Shown here: one piece after another, positions 11,965 to 22,653 of the stretch
Numbering within the stretch: position 1 is the stretch's first letter
How the letters are laid out: every line of letters starts with the position of its first letter
From: Liriodendron chinense
Taxonomy: Eukaryota > Streptophyta > Magnoliopsida > Magnoliales > Magnoliaceae
NCBI GenBank assembly: GCA_003013855.2
Contig: ML058384.1
Location: forward strand, 17,618,176 to 17,682,175
Direction: 5' to 3'
Length of the DNA stretch: 64,000 nt
Program-made: the position numbers and the translations under genes
The notes under the pieces: generated by a model
What the model saw: only the letters and a program-made list of their open reading frames with translations
Told to the model about the DNA's origin: nothing
The model's database searches: none

Positions 11965-12846
11965 TGATGGATCTAAGATCTCTACAATCCAAAATCCTAT
12001 CAATCAACACCCCATTAAGCAATCTCAGTAATAAAAACATCCCATGTAAGAGAAATCACAAGAGATAGAAGATTAATTAAAAATACTAACTTTATTTTAA
12101 ACTTGAACTATAAGTGTTCTTCATAAAATAAAAAAGTACTTAAACTAATTCGAATTAAACATTGTAAACAACTAAAAGTTTCACCTCTTAGCCCTAGCTA
12201 AGAGGTTTAGCCAACCATTAATAGGTTAAACTAAAACTCAAAAGAAAACTAATGAAAAACATAAAAAAAAAAAACTGATTTGGAGGAGTTGCAGACACTC
12301 CACAGCAATCCTCTCCACCTCCCATGACTTCCCAAGCCTTCTATGATGTCTTTAGATCCATCCCTAGGTGTCCTTTTACAGCTTTAGAGCTCCACCGCGT
12401 GAGAAAATCATGACTGCGTGTCCTTCGCACACTAGGAAGATTGAATTTCGAATGCAGAAAATCTGCACTTGCTGACAATGCATGGCTGACTGGTCTTGAC
12501 TGGTCATGACCGGTCGGACTGACCTGGGCCTTGGTCTAGCAAGCATGGAAGGCTGTTGCCTTGTGGCCGACCTATCTTGACCGGTCGGAGCCTGTTTGGC
12601 CAACCGGTCTAGCCTATTAATTTTGTATTTTTTTCTTTTTTTCTCTTTCTTATTTCTTTGTTTCTTCTTCCATTCTTTAGCCCACCTTCTATCATCATCA
12701 AGTAGCTTAAAAAAATGTTCTTTTAGCCATCCATTAGGTGAAGTCTCTCTCTCATTCCTACAACCACAAAACATGCATTAGATTAGTGTTTTAAACATGT
12801 AAACCATGCATAATGAGTAATGAAATGGGGTTAGAATGTGCATAAT
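11965..12846 (-). repeat. Athila-related LTR, minus orientation, first part
   Basis: Reverse complement of an Athila-type LTR: the 'cattctaacccc' U3 start near 12825, the gaccggtc motif cluster (12480-12610) and the aagaggtgaaac hairpin region (12180-12215). It is cut at 12846 by the element at 12847-20634, and its first 13 bases lie at 20640-20652. The distal end is diverged or shortened, giving a total of about 895 bp against 1.55 kb for sister LTRs. A possible 5-bp TSD (tgagg at 11960-11964 and 20653-20657) suggests a solo LTR, but copia similarity near the left junction makes this uncertain. Confidence 0.6.
12842..12846. other. target-site duplication ataat, left copy
   Basis: ataat directly precedes the LTR at 12847 and is repeated at 20635-20639 directly after the 3' LTR. 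Confidence 0.9.
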
Positions 12847-14443
12847 TGTTGAGCTCTTAATTGTGCATATTCTAACCCCAATTCATCACTCATTATGCAT
12901 GGTTTACATGTTTAAAGGACTGCTCTAATGCATGATTGATGATTGTAGGAACAAGAGGGAGATTTCACAAATTAAAGATTAAATGGAGCTCTTTATGAGC
13001 ATTGAAGTTCATTAGATGAAGGTTGAAGGAAGACAAAAGAAAGGCAAAGCAAGGAGAGAAGAGAAAAGAAGAAAGAAAGAAAGAAATAAAGAAGACAAGA
13101 GGCTAGATCGGTCGGCTGACCGATCGGCCAAAGAAGCCCGACCGGTCAAGACCGGTCGGCCATACCATTGGAGCTTACTGACTGATCACCAAGCCAGTCC
13201 AACCGGTCAAGACCGGTCGGCCATTGCTGCTAGACAATGGGATTCACAAGCCAGACCGGTCGTGACCGGTCGGCCAGGCAGTCCGACCTGTCCAGACCGG
13301 TCGGCCAGCGTAAACAGCCATATTTCTATTTTGGATTTCCGGAATGTTCTGCGCAATTGCGTAACCTTACGCGAAATCTGGAACTTTCTTACGTAAAGGA
13401 AACCTCCAAGCTATAAAAGAACGTCTTCCCTTCATACCAAAGGATGCTAGGACGTGGGGATTGCTCAGGAGACGGATTCTACTTCGGATTTCTAGTTTTC
13501 TTCCTGTTTTAGTTATTTTTTATGTTTTTAGAGGCTTCTAGTTCAAGGATGTTAGAGATGAACTAAAACCTCTTAGTTAGGGCTAAGAGGTGAAGCTTTT
13601 GATTCGTTTTTTATGGATTGATGCAACTTAGGTTTCCTTTCGTGTTTTAATTGATGAATTTTAGTTCAATATGAGTTTGAATCAAGTACTATGTTGGTTT
13701 TTACTTTGATCTCTTGATGACTCCGGGTTCATGTGATTCTTAGTGATCCTAACTTAGTATCTTAGCTTTGAGCATTGTTTATGCTTGTGTAATTCATTGA
13801 TCTACCATCGACTCCGGGCATGGTAGACGCTTTGATTGCCTTGTATGCAATGGCCTGATTTTCATGTGGGAACTCATTCAACTAAGGTTCTTATCTTTTG
13901 TTGTATGATCTGGAATAGTTGTTTATTAATTGATTTTGATTTAATTAGAGTTCTAATCATGAGTTGTAATCAAGTCTAGTGACAGGATTTGGTGAAGGCT
14001 ATGGTTATGAATCTCAACTAGATTGGAAAGAGGCTTGGCCTATACAATTGAGTGTGCCCAAGGCCTGAGCATGGTTGTGGGAATCAAATCAATGAATAAG
14101 CACCTGTTTTAGATGTTTGTTGATTTAACCGCTCTATATTCCGATCGGATAGAGATATGAATTCGATTCTGATTGAGTTATGAGAGACCTAGTTGTGTTG
14201 ATGCATTGAAACTTATCAAAAGTGGATCCTTGGCGCTCTAGTGCCTTTTTAGATTGAAATTACCTTAACCATTCACTGTTTAAACCCAAATCGCTATTTT
14301 TCAGTTTTAGTTCTTAATAGGATCTTAATTATTAGTTGTTTTAGTTAAATTCTGAGAATACCCATTCATAAATCTCTGTGGGAACGATACTCGGTCTTTC
14401 CGAATTATTACTACTTCGCAACCCTACACTTGGGGAGTGAACA
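12847..14443 (+). repeat. Athila-type 5' LTR
   Basis: 1597 bp, TGTTGAGCTC to GAGTGAACA. It carries a dense array of gaccggtcgg motifs (about 13105-13310), a TATA box (ctataaaaga at 13411-13420) and the aagaggtgaagc hairpin (13572-13595). It is 32 bp longer than the 3' LTR, mainly because of one extra copy of the gaccggtc repeat. Confidence 0.92.
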
Positions 14444-14449
14444 AGTTTT

Positions 14450-14467
14450 TGGCGCCGTTGCCGGGGA
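14450..14467 (+). promoter_or_regulatory. primer-binding site, tRNA-Asp
   Basis: tggcgccgttgccgggga is an 18-base match to the complement of the 3' end of plant tRNA-Asp(GTC) as I know that sequence. It lies six bases after the 5' LTR. tRNA-Asp priming is characteristic of Athila elements. Confidence 0.88.
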
Positions 14468-15060
14468 TTTCTATGCGGTATTTTTAGAATTTTCTGAAAT
14501 AATTTTTAGTTGAGATTGTGTTGAGATAGTTTTAGGATTTGTTTTGCTTTCTAGAGTAGGTTTTCTTCTAAATACTAACTTCCTTTGTTTTGATTTTTGC
14601 AGGATTCTAACATAGGACTAATTCAGGGATTTTTAGGAAGTTGAAGAAGAAGAAGGCATCTTAAGTCACAAATCAGGTTTTATTGCTCAAACCCTACTCT
14701 TCTTCTTCCCCTACTCATTCCTATCATATTCATCTCTTGTAGAGTGGGTGGAGACTCCTTTTGGATCTCTGAAAGGTAGGCCTTGTGCCACCTGGATTCC
14801 TATTGGTCGGCTCTGCCGTCTTGGATCACCTTGTGCTCAGAGATTTCTCTTCTCAACCTATTCCTCTTTCTTCTTTTTCTGTACTTTTTCTCAAAAGACT
14901 CAAAGAGTGGGTGGGGAGTTCTTGGAACCCCTATTGACCAGGAGAAATCGGTCTCTATCCTTGCTTCTGGCTTAACCATTGCAAGACACCTTGTGCTTAA
15001 ATCCTAGAGAGGAGTAAAGGAAGGAAGGAAGAATTCTCTTTCCTTTTTGTTCATTCTTTT
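14468..15060 (+). other. Athila leader, non-coding
   Basis: About 600 bp between the primer site and the Gag frame. Short overlapping frames at 14748-15007 look accidental. Nothing else recognised. Confidence 0.5.
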
Positions 15061-16191
15061 TTGTTTTGCATGCCACATTGGGCTCGGACTTATAATAACC
15101 GACTTGTAAGAGACGGAGTAATTGTTAAAGGGATTGATAGAGAGCCTCGTGCTAGGAAACGTCAAAATTTTCCTGAAATTACTAGAGAGATGGCTAAAAA
15201 TCAACCAAATCAAGGGGTGAATCAACATCAAAATCCAGCCCCAAACTTTACTGAATTGGATGAGAATGAAGTAGGGGATGTACCTCAACCTAGAACTTTA
15301 CGTGACTATCTACAACCAGCTAGGACGAGTACTCCCTCTTGCATAATTTTCCCTCACAATGTGGGAAATATTGATTTTAAACCGGGGTTGATCCAACTTC
15401 TTCCTAGATTCCATGGACTCGACTCTGAGAGCGCGTATCTACATATTAAGGAATTTGAAGAGGTCATTGCCACAATAAACTATGACAATGTGACCAAGGA
15501 TACAATAAAACTTAAATTATTCCATTTTTCCTTGAAAGAGAAGGCCAAATCATGGCTATATTCCTTAAGGCCAAGGTCTATTGGGACATGGGCTGAGATG
15601 ACTAGGGAGTTTCTGAAAAAATTCTTCCCTACTCATCGAACCAATGCACTAAGAAGGGTCATAATGAACTTCGCCCAAAAAGAAGAAGAAACCTTTTTCC
15701 AATGTTGGGAAAGGTATAATGAGCTTTTAAACGCATGCCCACATTATGGCTATGAACGGTGGAGGTTGATTAGTTTCTTCTATGATGGATTAAACTCAAC
15801 CATGCGCCAATTTGTGGAGATGATGTGCAATGGGGAGTTCATGAACAAGGAAACGGAGGAAGCTTGGGATTATTTCGACATGTTGGCTGAAAATACACAA
15901 GCATGGGATACATCTAAGCCAACAAGTTCAAAACAACTCCAAGCCAAGGAAAAGGGAGAAATTTATGTTTTAGATGGGCAAGATGATCTAGGTTCTAGAG
16001 TGGCTAAACTCACACGAAAGGTCGAGGAGATGGAATTAAAGAAAGTGGACACAACCCAACAAAAGGGGGCTGTTGAAACTATTTGTGGTATTTGTGCTTC
16101 CAATGTGCATCAAACGCCGGATTGTCCAACAATCTATGCGTTTCGAGAACTTTTATTTGAACAATCGAATGCCTTGAATAGTTATCAATGA
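15061..16191 (+). pseudogene. Athila-type Gag, N-terminal part (ends at in-frame TGA)
   Basis: A 376-codon frame. After a basic N-terminus comes the retrotransposon Gag core: FKPGLIQLLPRFHGLDSE, HIKEFEEV, KLKLFHFSLKEKAKSWLYSL, EFLKKFFPTHRT, FFQCWERYNELLNACPHYGY (about residues 100-240). A cysteine-containing segment, CGICASNVHQTPDCP, follows near residue 345. The TGA at 16189-16191 interrupts what is otherwise one continuous frame to 17910; the following text (SSWRNNPNFNWANEN) is typical Athila Gag, so the stop is a lesion. The first ATG may not be the true start. Gag forms the particle and binds element RNA. Confidence 0.85.
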
Positions 16192-17910
16192 CCTTTTAGT
16201 ACTCCAAATCCAAACACGAACAATTCTAGTTGGAGAAACAACCCTAACTTCAATTGGGCGAATGAAAACACGGCTAATCAAAATAATCCTCAAAGGGGGC
16301 CCCCAATGCAAATGGCCCCACCTCAAATGCCTATAGAGGATACTTTGAAAGCATTCATGGAAGGACAAGCTCAAATAAATCAATCCAACCATACGATAAT
16401 GCTTGAGCTTAAAAATTCGGTGAAGGAAATCAAGGCTCGCTTAAACGCAAGGGAAGGGATGCTTCCAGCCCAACCCATACCAAATCCAAAACCACAATGC
16501 GAAATAAGCATGCCTAGTACTTCTAACCAACATATGGAACATGCTAAGGCCATCACCACTCTTAGAAGTGGTAAAATTATTGAAAAATCTGATCCGGTGA
16601 AGGTTTCAACACCTAATGATCCGGTATCTTCCAAAGAGGATGATGGACCTAGCATCACCATGAAGGAAAAAGAGCCATTGAAAGAATATAGGCCCGTTGC
16701 TCGATTCCCCCAACGCTTGATTCTAGCCAAACCTCAAGATAAATATCAGGAATTTTTGGAGGTTTTCAAGCAAGTCAAAATCAACATCCCATTGTTGGAT
16801 GCCATTAAACAAATACCATCATATGCAAAATTCTTAAAAGACCTTTGCACGGTTAAAAGAAAAATACATGTGCAAAAGAAGGCATTTTTTACAGAGAATG
16901 TGAGTGCCATTATCAACCACGGGATGCCCAAGAAATACAAAGATCCCGGTTGTCCGACAATATCATGTGTGATTGGAGACTACTGGGTGAAACATGCTTT
17001 ACTTGATCTAGGGGCAAGTGTAAACTTAATTCCCTTTTCGGTCTATGAACAATTGGGTTTAGGTGAATTAAAACCCACCAAAACCACATTACAACTTGCT
17101 GACCGATCGATTCGTATTTCGAGAGGGGTAATTGAGGACGTTCTTGTCCAAGTTGACAAAGTTTACTACCCGGTGGACTTTATTGTCTTGGACACGAGAC
17201 CCATGGTTAATATTGGCCCCCAAATTCCTGTCATACTTGGCCGCCCATTCCTAGCTACATCAAACGCTATCATAAATTGTAGGAGTGGGGTCATCCAAAT
17301 GTCTTTTGGCAATATGACGATTGAGTTGAATGCTTTCAATATTGACAACCAACAAGAGGATGAAGATGAGGAGGTCCACGAAATAAACATGCTCAAATCT
17401 ATTATGGAAAATGAGTCCCTCTCACCTTTTTACTCCGGTCCCTTAGATGAAGAAGTGACTCACTCCCTTGATGAGAACGATGATATGATAAGGGAGATGG
17501 TCACACTTTTCAAGTTGGTATATGACGTTAGCCAAGAGAAGGATGTGGAAACAATACCTAGTTGTGCTGAGAAATCAATTCATATTTCCACACATTTATG
17601 GATCATGCATACCGAACTTCATCAACCCTGGGATGATCCTTACTTGCAATATCAATGCCCAGGACAATATGAATGGAGACATATTTTTTCTGATAAATAC
17701 GATGATGTCTCCTCCTATATATGTGGTGAAAACACTAAGGAACCCGCTGGAATTCGTTTTTGGGATTTTAAGTGGCTTATCTCGATCACCCACACACATG
17801 TACATTGTAAAGCAGAATATTGGATGACGTTACTGCGAAACCTTTTGATCCATCTAATGATTCTGCTTGACTTTATGCTTTTGGATGAGTTGTTGGGATT
17901 AACCTCCTAG
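16192..17910 (+). pseudogene. Athila-type Gag C-terminus and aspartic protease, with unknown C-terminal tail
   Basis: Same frame as 15061-16191. It begins with the Gag C-terminus (ITTLRSGKII near 16550), then a retropepsin-like domain about 16960-17330: active-site segment ALLDLGASVNLIP (near 16995-17035), QLADRSIRISRGVIEDVLVQ, and flap/core PVILGRPFLATSNAIINCRSG. The DLGAS active site is usual for Athila. The last ~110-130 residues (from about 17540) contain no RT or integrase motif and I do not recognise them. In autonomous relatives RT, RNase H and integrase follow the protease. Confidence 0.82.
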
Positions 17911-19057
17911 TCTGACGGAGGATAAATTGCTAGCATGCTTTCCCATTAGGATTTGCTTTGATAGTTGATTTAGTTGGAAGTAATTCATCTCCAAAAGCCA
18001 ATCTTGCCATGAAATATATGCTTCAGGTGATATCTCTCTTTCTCACTCTCTTTTGTTTTATGTCATGGCTCTCATATCATGCTTATTGTATATCTTATCA
18101 CATTGAGGACAATGTAAAGTTTTGGTTGGGGGGTGGTTGCTGAGAGATTCCTTAGATGATGAATCTGCTAGCGTTTGTGACATGTCGAGCAAAGATGTAG
18201 AAATTTTTCGATTTTTCTAAAATTCAAAACTCTTTTGGAAAACTTTGATTCTATACATTCGAGATAGCATGGGTATAAGAAGATGAGATACGAAGTGAGG
18301 GATGTTGCAAGCTTTGAATTTCTCTTAATATAATGGTTTTATATGTGAATTCACCTATTTTTATGATTGATAGAAAATTTGAAGACCTTTTGCACCTAGT
18401 TCACATTACACGATTTTCATGATTTGAAAAGGATTGTGTGATTTATGGATTAGCTAGACTTTGATTTGAGGTATTGAGAAACCAAGCCGGGGTACTTTGT
18501 CCATCCTTGTCCATGGGAAAATAACGAAAGATATGGATTTCTAAAAATCCTATCTAATGTAAAAGAAAAAGGAAAAGGAAGGATGAAATTGGGAATGATA
18601 GAAAAATGGTGGAAATTCCGATCAGGGCTACCTACTACCAACCGGGGGATGGTCTACCCGTAACCAAAGCCGGAAATGGGACGTAGTGTGAAAGTCGTCG
18701 GAAGGACGGTAAGGCAAATTCCTGTCATAGGCTCATTGTTGCTCTATACACCTTGAGATCTATAGTTTAGTTGATCTATGAAGAAGATAATCCCAGAAAC
18801 TCATGAGATGAACCTTCACTCTGCACACTAGGTTGAATTTGTTCAAGTTCCTCTATCTATCAATCAATCAGCGGGAATTTCATATAAATACTTATTATGT
18901 TATGAGAGTTTAAGGTTTCAACCTCTATCACCTAATTTCTCTGATTTTTATGCTTATGTGTCTTGGAATGCATAGAAGGATAGTTTCTAGAGGAGAGTTG
19001 GGTTTTGGAGAATGAAATTGGTTTCACGCATGTTTTGCTCGGGACTAGCAAAATGCT
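17911..19057 (+). other. Athila 3' internal non-coding region
   Basis: Starts with 'tagtctgacggagg' and aligns with 2506-3653 of the other Athila-type element over more than 1 kb. No ORF is shared by the two copies. Confidence 0.6.
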
Positions 19058-19069
19058 GGTTGGGGGGTG
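19058..19069 (+). promoter_or_regulatory. polypurine tract of Athila element
   Basis: ggttggggggtg abuts the 3' LTR start at 19070, identical to the tract at 3654-3665. Confidence 0.75.
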
Positions 19070-20634
19070 TGTTGAGCTCTTAATTGTGCATATTCTAACC
19101 CCAATTCATCACTCATTATGCACAGTTTACATGTTTAAAGGACTGCTCTAATGCATGATTGATGATTGTAGGAACAAGAGGGAGATTTCACAAATTGAAG
19201 ATTAAATGGAGCTCTTTATGAGCATTGAAGTTCATTAGATGAAGGTTGAAGGAAGACAAAAGAAAGGCAAAGCAAGGAGAGAAGAGAAAAGAAGAAAGAA
19301 AGAAAGAAATAAAGAAGACAAGAGGCTAGACCGGTCGGCTGACCGGTCGGCCAAAGAAGCCCGACCGGTCAAGACCAGTCGGCTATACCATTGGAGCTTA
19401 CTGACTGATCACCAAGCCAGTCCGACCGGTCAAGACTGGTCGGCCATTGCTGCTGGACAATGGGATTCACAAGCCAGACCGGTCGTGACCGGTCGGCCAG
19501 CGTAAACAGCCATATTTTTATTTTGGATTTTTGGAATTTTCTGTGCAATTGCGTAACCTTACGCGAAATCTGGAACTTTCTTGCTAAAGGACACCTCCAA
19601 GCTATAAAAGGATGTCTTTCCTTCATACCAAAGGATGCTAGGACGTGGGGATTGCTCAGGAGACGGATTCTACTTCAGATTTCTAGTTTTCTTCCTGTTT
19701 TAGTTACTTTTTATGTTTTTAGAGGCTTCTAGTTCAAGGATGTTAAAGATGAACTAAAACCTCTTAGCTAGGGCTAAGAGGTGAAGCTTTTGATTCGTTT
19801 TTGATGGATTGATATAACCTAGGTTTCCTTTTGTGTTTTAATTGATGAATTTTAGTTCAATATGAGTTTGAATCAAGTACTATGTTGGTTTTTACTTTGA
19901 TCTCTTGATGACTCCGGGCTCATGTGATTCTTAGTGATCCTAACTTAGTATCTTAGCTTTGAGCATTATTTATGCTTGTGTAGTTCATTGATCTACCATC
20001 GACTCCGGGCATGGTAGACGCTTTGATTGCCTTGTATGCAATGGCCTGATTTTCATGTGGGAACTCATTCAACTAAGGTTCTTATCTTTTGTTGTATGAT
20101 CTGGAATAGTTGTTTATTGATTGATTTTGATTTAATTAGAGTTCTAATCATGAGTTGTAATCAAGTCTAGTGACAGGATTTGGTGAAGGCTATGGTTATG
20201 AATCTCAACTAGATTGGAAAGAGGCTTGGCCTATACAATTGAGTGTGCCCAAGGCCTGAGCATGGTTGTGGGAATCAAATCAATGAATAAGCACCTGTTT
20301 TAGATGTTTGTTGATTTAACCGCTCTATATTCCGATCGGATAGAGATATGAATTCGATTCCGATTAAGTTATGAGAGACCTAGTTATGTTGATGCATTGA
20401 AACTTATCAAAAGTGGATCCTTGGCGCTCTAGTGCCTTTTTAGATTGAAATTACCTTAACCATTCACTGTTTTAACCCAAATCGCTATTTTCTAGTTTTA
20501 GTTCTTAATAGGATCTTAATTATTAGTTGTTTTAGTTAAATTCTGAGAATACCCATTCATAAATCTCTGTGGGAACGATACTCGGTCTTTCCGAATTATT
20601 ACTACTTCGCAACCCTACACTTGGGGAGTGAACA
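19070..20634 (+). repeat. Athila-type 3' LTR
   Basis: 1565 bp, TGTTGAGCTC to GAGTGAACA, collinear with 12847-14443. The gaccggtc array (19328-19502) is one unit shorter. TATA box gctataaaag at 19601-19610. Followed by the right TSD, ataat, at 20635-20639. Confidence 0.92.
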
Positions 20635-20652
20635 ATAATTCAGAGCTCAACA
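20635..20652 (-). repeat. TSD plus first bases of interrupted Athila-related LTR
   Basis: 20635-20639 is the right TSD. 20640-20652, read on the minus strand, is tgttgagctctga, the missing start of the LTR at 11965-12846. Removing the insertion and one TSD restores a continuous U3 start. Confidence 0.8.
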
Positions 20653-20668
20653 TGAGGATGGATCATAT

Positions 20669-22653
20669 TGAAATTACGTCGAGTAGCCTAACATGACACC
20701 TTACGCATACACGTGCGGAAGCAACTACAATTATAGCTACGTCGGGGGGGGGGGGGGGGGTTAAACTAAGTAATCAATTAACACTTCGGCTTCCAAGCCT
20801 AAGTGGGTCCAATCAAAAGACTAGCAAATGATAAATGCAATAAATAACTTAATCTAAGCAACACATGTAGACCATAGAGGATGGATCAATAAGAACTCAA
20901 GTCTACATGAGGAGTGAAAGTACATCTTGTGAGTGTGGATGTACCTATCAAGTGCCTAGCATACATTCCTAACTAAGTATTCATAATTAACTAATTAAAC
21001 ACAATGCATAATAAGAAATGTGCTCAAGAACAATCACAAACACAAGCATGTATAGTGGTTCGACTACTTGTTTACTCCACTCCCAGTTCAAGTACTCAAC
21101 CCCTTTGAGCACACCTGGCATTCACTGGGGAGTTTAAATCCGGTTCCTCCTAACCAAGGTGTCTTAACTCGGATCCACCCAACCGGGGAGTTTATAGGTT
21201 CCTCCCAACCTACACATTCACACCCATGTTGGTGGCTCCCCTTGGAGACTTTGTTTAGGCCCGACAAACATGCTAAGGAGTGGCTAACGTCTCTAAATTT
21301 AGGCTCAGCAAACGAGCCAAGGAGTGCCGAACAACCCCTAGTCTTTAGGCCGACAAACAGGCCAAGGATCGGCAAACGACCCTAGATCGAGTTTGTCAAA
21401 CAAACTCTACACTCAACTCCCACAGGGAATTGAGTGGATGGACTCCTAACAAAGACAACCTTACTTGTCGGATTGAGCCCCTTTGTAGTGCCGCTTTGGG
21501 TTGCTTCTTCTTGATCTCCCGTGCTTGAATCAGCTCCCCTTGTACTCGCCCGATCTTTGATGCCACTGCTTTTCCAAGGCTTCAGCTCCAAGATCAGCTA
21601 CCTTGCATATGATGCTCTATTGGAGATGCCCAAGATGCTAGGGAATGGTGAATCCTCTACAAATGGTAGTAATTAAGTTTTCTAGAGGAATACATCTATT
21701 TGGACTCCTATGTGGTGTTTAGACAAGGGATTTAACTATAATCAAGGTGTCTAAAACCCTAGGAATCAAGAGGGAACAAGTCCATTCTCAATATGCCATT
21801 GAATGGCCTAAGCTTGTGATGAAAACACAAGGAGAATGACTTGTTATGGGTTTGGAATAGAGTCTTTAATGGTCTTTAGCAATGATGGCTTCTATCTCCT
21901 CAAAATTCCCTCTCTTAACCCTAAAAACGAATCCCCCGGCTTTTATAAACTTTCTCTAACGGTCAAATAATGGGCAGATTCGTACAGGGTCGGGCACCCT
22001 GTCGACTTGGGTTGGGCGCCCAGAATCCGGTCCATAAAAAGTTTTTAAACGTTGGATAGGTTTGGAATTGGTCGAGCGCCCGGTCAAGGTGTGGTCGAGC
22101 GCCCAATGACCATATTTTTCACTGGTCGAGCGCCCGGTGGTCACTTTGGTCGGGCGTCCGATATTCAGTCCAGAATGGGTCTTGTGCTGCTGAACATTTT
22201 TTGCTCTGGTCGGGCGCTCGGTGAACACTGGGTCAGTCGCCCGATGACCATCTAGATATATGGCCAACTCTCTAGACGAGTTGCTCTATAGGTCGGGCGC
22301 CTGGTGGACACTAGGTCGAGCGCCCGGCCAGGCATGATTTTTTACTGTTTTAAAGCAGATCATGCAACCTCTTGGCCATTCTTTTGGTGGTCTCTTAGGA
22401 CACCTAAGGCTAATCTAAGATGATTAATGGTATACCTATTGGTCATGGTCATTTAGAGGTTTATGGTTTTGAATAGGTAAAAGGTTGAGGCTCACTAAGG
22501 CATCACTTTTACCTGTTTCTTCTTTCTTGATGCAGCCGATTCTTCTTGAGTATTCTGTCTTCGTCTTCATTAAGCTCAACTGACTCAAGACTCACTGACC
22601 TAAGTAATTGACAAACAAGGTACACTAGTATGCCACAGAAAAGTGCACTAACA
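20669..22653 (-). repeat. solo Ty1/copia-type LTR, minus orientation
   Basis: 1985 bp. On the minus strand it starts TGTTAGTGCAC at 22653 and ends AATTTCA at 20669. It is flanked by an exact 5-bp duplication, catat (20664-20668 and 22654-22658), so it is a solo LTR left by LTR-LTR recombination. The flanking bases join into a continuous copia LTR of the same family. It carries gtcgagcgcccg / gtcgggcgcccg palindromes (21985-22335) where sister LTRs have tcgatatatcga. A run of 17 G (20744-20760) lies near the U5 end. Confidence 0.85.

Larger units (their letters stand above)
12847..20634 (+). mobile_element. complete non-autonomous Athila-type retrotransposon
   Basis: Complete structure: 5' LTR (12847-14443), tRNA-Asp primer site (14450-14467), Gag-protease frame (15061-17910), 3' non-coding region, polypurine tract (19058-19069), 3' LTR (19070-20634) and an exact 5-bp TSD, ataat. 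Reverse transcriptase, RNase H and integrase are absent, so it must have been mobilised by a related element. By eye the LTRs differ at roughly 2% of positions plus one ~31-bp indel, so it is fairly recent. It sits inside an Athila-related LTR in the opposite orientation. Confidence 0.93.

Noticed and set aside
13016..13396. Basic ORF inside the Athila LTR (also 19239-19505).
   Set aside because: It reads through the LTR purine stretch and gaccggtc repeats. Copies differ by indels and frame, so there is no sign of coding constraint.
11960..20657. tgagg as a firm TSD proving that the Athila-related LTR is a solo LTR.
   Set aside because: Copia LTR similarity seems to continue about 20 bp past the left tgagg, so the match could be chance. 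Kept only as a possibility.
21984..22340. Possible GC-rich ORFs or CpG island over the gtcgggcgcccg cluster.
   Set aside because: Frames are short and set by the palindromic motif array of a copia LTR; no promoter context beyond the LTR.
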